A stretch of DNA of 24,367 nt from Elusimicrobia bacterium CG08_land_8_20_14_0_20_59_10 (lineage in GTDB: Bacteria; Elusimicrobiota; Elusimicrobia; Elusimicrobiales; UBA9959). The notes beneath the pieces are model-generated. The model saw only the letters and a program-made list of their open reading frames with translations. It ran no database searches and was not told the DNA's origin. The stretch spans positions 1 through 24,367 of the forward strand of contig PEXO01000210.1 in assembly GCA_002779045.1 (NCBI GenBank). Reading direction: 5' to 3'. Every line of letters starts with the position of its first letter. Within the stretch, counting starts at the first letter, position 1. This document shows, piece by piece, positions 20,368 to 24,367 of this stretch. A program made the position numbers and the translations under genes.

Positions 20368-21954
20368 ATGAAAAAGACGACTTTTGTCTGTGCGGCTGCG
20401 TTTCTTGTTTTATCGCCCGCGGCTTTCGCAGGCGAATTTAAAGACAAGGACGGCATTATTGCCGTGGATCTCCCTTCCGGCTGGGCGCAGGGCAGCAGCG
20501 ACGATCCGCTGGTCACGCTGAAGCTGGAGAAGGGCAGATCCTTCTGCGAATTCGCCAAACAGGATTCCGAGCTTGGCGACTATTACCTTAAGGCCCGCGT
20601 AAAAGAGCATATTGAATCCCTGCGCAGCAAAGGGGCTTCCCCCAGCGATGTAAAGCCGTTGAGCCTGCACGGCGTTTCCACCGCGTATTATATTGCCTAC
20701 GCTCTTGCCGGCACCCCTGCCGGGGTGGCTTTCCTCACTTATAACGGCGCGTCCTATTCCGTTACCGGGAACGGTATGTCCGACGGGGAATTTCGCGGTA
20801 TGCTTACAACCGTGCGCAAGCCCGGGGAAAAGATCGTGCTTCCGAAGAAACCCAGGGTGGTCCGCGTAAAGAAAGTTCGCGATGAAGAGGAAGAGGAGCA
20901 GCGCGTCGACGACGCCAGGCTGGAGGCCGCCATCTCAAGCGCCGCGATAGCCGCTGCCATCCCGGAAACTCCGGCACAGCCTGAGGAGACGCCTGAAGCT
21001 CCTTCCGCCACGCAGCAGGCCGCGCACGCTTTCCTGGACGAACTGTCCAGGACGAACGCGGATTCTTCTGCTCCGCCGTATTTCGCGCGCAAACCGCTGC
21101 CGCCGGCTTTGTGGGGTGCGTTGATAGCGTTCTGGATATTCGGGTCTTTTATAGCCAGGGGCATAGCCTCCACCTATCAAAACCCCAAGCTGTCGCCTCC
21201 GTCAGGCGATATCCCGCCGGACTTCTTTTTTCCTTTCATGGTTTCGCGGTTCTCCACTTTCAGTGATGTGTCCTATAATGTCACTACGCGGCAGAAGCAG
21301 CTGCTGGCCGCGCATTATCCGTACGAGCATCAGCCGTACGTGGCGGGTTCGGTCTATGCCTGCCTGCTGTTCCATATAGGCTGGAGCGCCCTGGAGCTGG
21401 CGGGGCGCGGCCCCGTGGTAATGAATCTCCTTCTGCGCCTGCCGGGGGGGCGGATATTCGCCTCGGTACCGGAAATATTCTTTATCGTGCCGCTGCTCAT
21501 CGGGGTTATCTTCTGGTGCATTAAAAAGCCGGTCATGGAGCTTTACGACGCGCAGAGAAACCTTGTGATGCGGGCCCTCCCGGAACTGGCCTACTGCCTT
21601 ATCAGGGACGGGGGAGGTAAAGAGGTGGCGCGCCTGGTGCAGAAAGGCGGCCGCCGCTGGGATTTTGTGGATACCGATAACCTGGTGGTTTTCTCCATAC
21701 AGGACGATTTCCCGCGCGCGCGCCTGCTGCGCAAGCTGTTCGGCTGCCAGGGCGGAGCGCTGCGCACGCATTACGGGATCTTCGTGCAGGACAGGCGCGC
21801 CGGTTTCGTGTTCCTGGACCCGATGTCCGCCGACCGTTTCCAGATACATATGGATTTCGATTTTGCGCGCCTGGCCCATCCGGCGCAGATACTTATAAGC
21901 CTCCTTTATCTCATCTCCAGGGAAAAAGACCCCGTTTATCCGTCGCCGTTCTGA
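20368..21954 (+). CDS. Hypothetical exported/membrane protein with periplasmic and cytoplasmic domains
   Basis: I do not recognise this 528-residue protein. Residues 1-21 are a signal peptide ending AFA. Residues 22-150 form a compact periplasmic domain starting DGIIAVDLPSGW, similar in flavour to PsbP/DUF1795-like domains. A charged stretch follows (KKPRVVRVKKVR then EEEEEQR), then an Ala/Pro/Glu linker. Transmembrane helices lie near 249-268, 325-345 and 371-388. The C-terminal part (about 394-528) has a beta-rich pattern (LIRDGGGKEVARLVQKGGRR, FVDTDNLVVFSI, FLDPMSADRFQI) and a closing hydrophobic helix AQILISLLYLI, reminiscent of tubby/LURP-one/scramblase-like barrels. Both resemblances are impressions, not established homology. 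It lies 17 bases before rlmB and is probably co-transcribed with it. Confidence 0.8.
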   Translation: MKKTTFVCAAAFLVLSPAAFAGEFKDKDGIIAVDLPSGWAQGSSDDPLVTLKLEKGRSFCEFAKQDSELGDYYLKARVKEHIESLRSKGASPSDVKPLSLHGVSTAYYIAYALAGTPAGVAFLTYNGASYSVTGNGMSDGEFRGMLTTVRKPGEKIVLPKKPRVVRVKKVRDEEEEEQRVDDARLEAAISSAAIAAAIPETPAQPEETPEAPSATQQAAHAFLDELSRTNADSSAPPYFARKPLPPALWGALIAFWIFGSFIARGIASTYQNPKLSPPSGDIPPDFFFPFMVSRFSTFSDVSYNVTTRQKQLLAAHYPYEHQPYVAGSVYACLLFHIGWSALELAGRGPVVMNLLLRLPGGRIFASVPEIFFIVPLLIGVIFWCIKKPVMELYDAQRNLVMRALPELAYCLIRDGGGKEVARLVQKGGRRWDFVDTDNLVVFSIQDDFPRARLLRKLFGCQGGALRTHYGIFVQDRRAGFVFLDPMSADRFQIHMDFDFARLAHPAQILISLLYLISREKDPVYPSPF

Positions 21955-21971
21955 TATGACGGGGAGGGGCA

Positions 21972-22700
21972 ATGTCCGCTGAATTCCTTTACGGCATGAA
22001 CACCGCCGGGGAGGTCCTTTCCGCGGGCCGCCGCAGGGTATTCCGGCTTTATATCTCCCGCAAAGAAAAGGATCCGCGCGTGCAGGGGCTTGTGGGGCTG
22101 GCCCGCAAGGCGGGGGTGCCTGTGGATTTCTGCGACCCGCGCACGTTGGAGAAGATGACGGGCGCCGTGAACCACCAGGGGGTGGTGGTGGAAACGGAGC
22201 CGCCGGGAAGGCTGGATCTGGAGGGGGCGCTGGCCCTGGTGAAGGATCCCAAGAGAACTATCTGGGCGGGGCTGGACGGCATTACCGATCCTATGAACCT
22301 GGGCGCGATAATACGGTCCGCTGCCTGTCTTGGCGTTTCTGTTATCGTGCTGCCGGAGCGCCGCTCCGCCGGTCTTACGCCGACGGTGCAGAAGGCTGCT
22401 TCCGGAGCGGTGGAGAAGGTGGATGTTGTTGAGGTGGTTAATCTGAACCGGACTATCTTAAGGCTTAAGGAAAAGGGTTTCTGGATTTACGGTATGGATA
22501 TGGGCGGCAAACCTCTGCCGCAGGCGGATTTCGCGCTGCCGGCTTTTGTGGTGATAGGTTCGGAGGGGGACGGGCTGCATGAAAAGACGCGGGAGCATTG
22601 TGACGAGATAGTTTCCATTCCTCAGAAGGGCGGTGTGGCAAGCCTTAATGCCTCCAATGCCGCCGCCGTGGTTTTCTACGAACTTTCTAAAAAAATATAG
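21972..22700 (+). CDS. rlmB: 23S rRNA (guanosine-2'-O-)-methyltransferase RlmB-like (SpoU/TrmH family)
   Basis: The 242-residue SPOUT enzyme methylates a ribose 2'-OH in RNA; RlmB modifies G2251 of 23S rRNA (E. coli numbering). The N-terminal substrate-binding domain begins EFLYGMNTAGEVL (the usual form is GxxxVxEAL). The three SpoU motifs are clear: I, DGITDPMNLGAIIRSA (102-117, with N109 and R115); II, VVIGSEGDGL (193-202); III, IVSIPQKGGVASLNASNAAA (213-232), which forms the SAM-binding knot. The ribosome site GGGGAGGGG precedes the ATG at 21972. Family is certain; the exact RNA target could differ (related TrmH enzymes modify tRNA), though the N-terminal domain favours RlmB. Confidence 0.9.
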   Translation: MSAEFLYGMNTAGEVLSAGRRRVFRLYISRKEKDPRVQGLVGLARKAGVPVDFCDPRTLEKMTGAVNHQGVVVETEPPGRLDLEGALALVKDPKRTIWAGLDGITDPMNLGAIIRSAACLGVSVIVLPERRSAGLTPTVQKAASGAVEKVDVVEVVNLNRTILRLKEKGFWIYGMDMGGKPLPQADFALPAFVVIGSEGDGLHEKTREHCDEIVSIPQKGGVASLNASNAAAVVFYELSKKI

Positions 22701-22716
22701 CGGTTTTTTCGCGGGT

Positions 22717-22802
22717 AAAAACGCAGCGCGGGCACTCGCCCGCGCTGTCTCCCTCCGAAAGGAAAGGAGCGGAAAGCAACCGTCGATAAGGTGTTCCGCT
22801 CC
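22717..22802 (-). ncRNA. Candidate 86-nucleotide small RNA between rlmB and mltA
   Basis: On the minus strand a promoter at 22836-22809 predicts a start at G22802. The RNA would begin there with a 9-base-pair hairpin (GGAGCGGAA...TTCCGCTCC, 19-base loop). A pyrimidine then purine linker (TTTCCTTTCGGAGGGAGA) follows. It ends with a 10-base-pair GC hairpin (CAGCGCGGGC, loop GAGT, GCCCGCGCTG at 22747-22724), then CG and five U (22721-22717). Promoter, 5' hairpin at +1 and terminator fit together with little wasted sequence, which is strong support for a real RNA. It lies between convergent genes and has no open frame of note. It does not match signal-recognition-particle RNA, 6S or tmRNA as I know them. 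Confidence 0.65.
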
Positions 22803-22808
22803 AAAAAT

Positions 22809-22836
22809 AGTATAGCAGATTTTATTTATTTGTCAA
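22809..22836 (-). promoter_or_regulatory. Promoter of the 22717-22802 small RNA
   Basis: A perfect TTGACA (22836-22831) and TATACT (22814-22809) lie on the minus strand with a 16-base spacer, and the discriminator is ATTTTT. A palindrome TTGACTTGTCAA sits just upstream (22848-22859). It repeats the TTGAC half-site of the -35 and could bind a regulator. Confidence 0.7.
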
Positions 22837-22881
22837 GGGGGCATCTATTGACTTGTCAAGGGAAAATCGAAAATCAAGAAT

Positions 22882-22929
22882 CGGGGATCGTGATCGGAGC
22901 GTGAACGGGGAAAGGATTCCCGATCCCCG
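22882..22929 (-). terminator. Hairpin after mltA, possible terminator
   Basis: CGGGGATCG and CGATCCCCG (22882-22890 and 22921-22929) pair over nine bases around a 30-base loop that has its own small hairpin (GGGAA/TTTCCC-like). On the minus strand it follows the mltA stop by 2 bases and is trailed by a T-rich but interrupted stretch (ATTCTTGATTTTCGATTTTCC). Termination is plausible but not certain. Confidence 0.45.
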
Positions 22930-22931
22930 GT

Positions 22932-24203
22932 CTACCTTATTATAAACAGGTAGAGTTCTCCCGGCGCCTTCATGGAGGAGGCCTCCGTTTCGGCGGTCTC
23001 GCCCGAGCCCCAGAACAGGTCTACCCGGCCGGGGCCGCGTATAGCCGAACCTGTATCGTGCGTGGCTATAAAACGCGTAAAATCCCGGAACCCAAGCGAG
23101 TTTCCCTGCGCTACCGGTTTTCTTGACTTCAGCAGGCCGAACAGCCCGTACGGGATGTGTTTGGGATCTATTGCTATGGAGCGCCCCGGGGTGAGGGCTT
23201 TGCCTATTGCGCCGTAGGGCAGGCTGTCCTTGGGGCGGCCCCGGAAGAAGATGTAGCGCGGGTTGAGGTCAGTAAGTCTCTCTTCCCTGTCCTGCGGCTG
23301 GCCGGATAGATAGGCGATGAAGTCTTTGAACGACATGGCCGGGACCTCTCCGCAATCCATCAGCAGTTTCTGCACGCTGCGGTATGGCTGGCCGTTGGCG
23401 CCGTCAAAGCCGGCGCGCAGATAATCCCCGTCGGGAAAACGCAGTACTCCTGAACCTTGTATCTGCAGCAGCATTACCTGCGAAGGGTGCCTGGACCAGA
23501 CTATCTCCAGGCCCATCCCGGCCAGCGCGCCGCCGTGTATTTCCTGCCGGGTATAATAGGGCACCAGTTTCCCCGCTTCATCGTAACGGCCGTAGTCGAA
23601 AGCCGTCCCCGCCGGGGTCTTCACCAAATCTTGCGGCCTCAGGTATACGGCGTATTTATGGTCCGCGTCCGGGGTTCTGGCGACCGGTATTTCCGCTTCG
23701 TAATAGCCTGTTATCACCGTTTTGCCCGTGCCGTCGTCCGCAGAGGCGCGGTATACGCGGAAGCGCTCCTTAAGGGTTTTAAGCAGTTCGCCGGCGGGCA
23801 GGTCGGCCGAAAAAATAGTTATGAGCGCGCTAAGGGTGCGGCGCAGGCGCGGCGCGTCGTAGGAGTCTCCGCCCAACTGTGCCTTGGCGCTGTCCGGCCG
23901 GGCGTTCCAGTATTCCAGATCAGTCTTCAGAACGGCCAGGATGCCGGCCTTGTCCAGGTCATCGGCCGGGAGCGGCAGGATTTCCGCGTTCACTTCCGCC
24001 ACTTCCCTCACTGCCGCCTCGTCCGCATAGCCGTCCATTACGCCCAGGGCGCGGAGTTCAGGACAGGTGTCCAGCGTATCCGCCGGGCGGCCGGCTTCGG
24101 GCACGCGGAATTCCGCCGTCCTGAAAGGGGAGAACCAGGGCGCTTCCCCGGCCAGAGCCGGCCCGGCCACGCAGATAAAGACAAAGGCGAATAACGGCTT
24201 CAT
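22932..24203 (-). CDS. mltA: Membrane-bound lytic murein transglycosylase A-like protein (MltA)
   Basis: The 423-residue exported murein hydrolase cleaves the glycan strands of peptidoglycan between MurNAc and GlcNAc, forming 1,6-anhydro ends. A signal peptide covers about residues 1-19 (MKPLFAFVFICVAGPALAG). The cysteine there is not in a good lipobox, so unlike E. coli MltA it may be a soluble periplasmic protein. The MltA domain shows VITGYYEAEIPVARTPDADH and LLQIQGSGVLRFPDG. The C-terminal 3D barrel shows IAIDPKHIPYGLFGLL and THDTGSAIRGPGRVDLFWG with conserved aspartates D383 and D395, one of them likely catalytic. I start at the ATG at 24203, where the signal peptide begins; the frame stays open to 24332 but those residues do not resemble a leader. 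Confidence 0.93.
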   Translation of the reverse strand: MKPLFAFVFICVAGPALAGEAPWFSPFRTAEFRVPEAGRPADTLDTCPELRALGVMDGYADEAAVREVAEVNAEILPLPADDLDKAGILAVLKTDLEYWNARPDSAKAQLGGDSYDAPRLRRTLSALITIFSADLPAGELLKTLKERFRVYRASADDGTGKTVITGYYEAEIPVARTPDADHKYAVYLRPQDLVKTPAGTAFDYGRYDEAGKLVPYYTRQEIHGGALAGMGLEIVWSRHPSQVMLLQIQGSGVLRFPDGDYLRAGFDGANGQPYRSVQKLLMDCGEVPAMSFKDFIAYLSGQPQDREERLTDLNPRYIFFRGRPKDSLPYGAIGKALTPGRSIAIDPKHIPYGLFGLLKSRKPVAQGNSLGFRDFTRFIATHDTGSAIRGPGRVDLFWGSGETAETEASSMKAPGELYLFIIR

Positions 24204-24218
24204 GAGTTGTCTTAAGTC

Positions 24219-24247
24219 AATATACAAAAAAGAACCGTAAAGGGCAA
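24219..24247 (-). promoter_or_regulatory. Probable mltA promoter
   Basis: On the minus strand TTGCCC (24247-24242) and TATATT (24224-24219) are 17 bases apart. A start near 24212 would leave only about nine bases before the ATG at 24203, with no ribosome site visible, so translation would be nearly leaderless. Confidence 0.4.
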
Positions 24248-24367
24248 CGCAATAGTAGTTAAACGCGCCTATGACGTTGCGTGTATCATATCGGCCAGTG
24301 TTGGAGGGACGGACCGCCCGGGACCTTGGCAAACCCGTTGCAGAAGGGGGGCCCCGCCTTAAGTTCC
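24248..24367. other. Gene-free right edge with pairing potential, unidentified
   Basis: No coding sequence is evident here. An inverted repeat ACGCAA/TTGCGT flanks the A+T-richer 24247-24280 part. From about 24300 the sequence is GC-rich and could fold on the plus strand: GGGACCTT, then GCAA-ACCCG-TTGC, then AAGG and CCC on the return. This may be the start or end of a structured RNA cut by the window edge. I cannot name it. Confidence 0.3.

Noticed and set aside
22741..22802. Possible signal-recognition-particle RNA (plus-strand GAAAGGAAAGGAGCGGAAAGCA looked suggestive)
   Set aside because: The conserved apical loop order does not match, and promoter plus terminator place the transcript on the opposite strand.

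Overview
The window (24,367 bases, GC-rich) looks like chromosomal DNA of an anaerobic or facultatively anaerobic Gram-negative-type bacterium. Three things point this way: a class III (oxygen-sensitive) ribonucleotide reductase with its radical-SAM activase, a flavin/iron-sulfur NADH-oxidoreductase complex, and an MltA-type murein hydrolase plus exported proteins that fit a periplasm. The gene set would suit Elusimicrobiota or a related lineage known mainly from metagenomes, but this is an impression and not a demonstrated placement. I see no tRNA, rRNA, CRISPR array or transposase gene.

Layout. 1-1816 (minus): a two-component pair, an OmpR/PhoB-type response regulator followed by a partial GAF/PAS sensor that runs off the left edge. 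1817-2542: a gene-free stretch with the most unusual structure in the window. It holds two tandem minus-strand modules, each with four 11-base direct repeats, a -10 box exactly 9 bases further on, and a structured C-rich RNA closed by paired ends and carrying a cUUCGg hairpin. 2543-4618: recG. 4916-9787: a dNTP module, nrdR, nrdD (with a fused glutaredoxin-like domain), a 133-base inverted-repeat element, nrdG and dut. 9937-12541: an exported 5'-nucleotidase and two small membrane proteins. 12597-14534 (minus): a stand-alone CheY-like receiver and NADP-type gdhA. 14756-19087: a three-gene operon (NuoE-like, NuoF/HydB-like, and a ferredoxin/GltD fusion) divergent from gdhA. It looks like a soluble NADH/NADPH/ferredoxin oxidoreductase with no hydrogenase subunit beside it. 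19181-22700: an EamA-type transporter with a histidine-rich tail, an unknown multi-domain membrane protein, and the rRNA methyltransferase rlmB. 22717-22836 (minus): a compact predicted small RNA with its own promoter and terminator. 22932-24203 (minus): mltA.

How the parts may work together. The response regulator at 1130-1816 is the obvious candidate to bind the 11-base repeats upstream of it, which would make the twin RNAs its regulon outputs and perhaps part of its own feedback loop. The nrdR-nrdD-nrdG-dut cluster covers repression, synthesis, activation and dUTP clean-up of deoxynucleotides. The divergent gdhA and NuoEF-GltD operon both handle reduced nicotinamide cofactors, so the complex may balance NADH, NADPH and ferredoxin pools. 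All assignments rest on reading motifs by eye; no database search was run.
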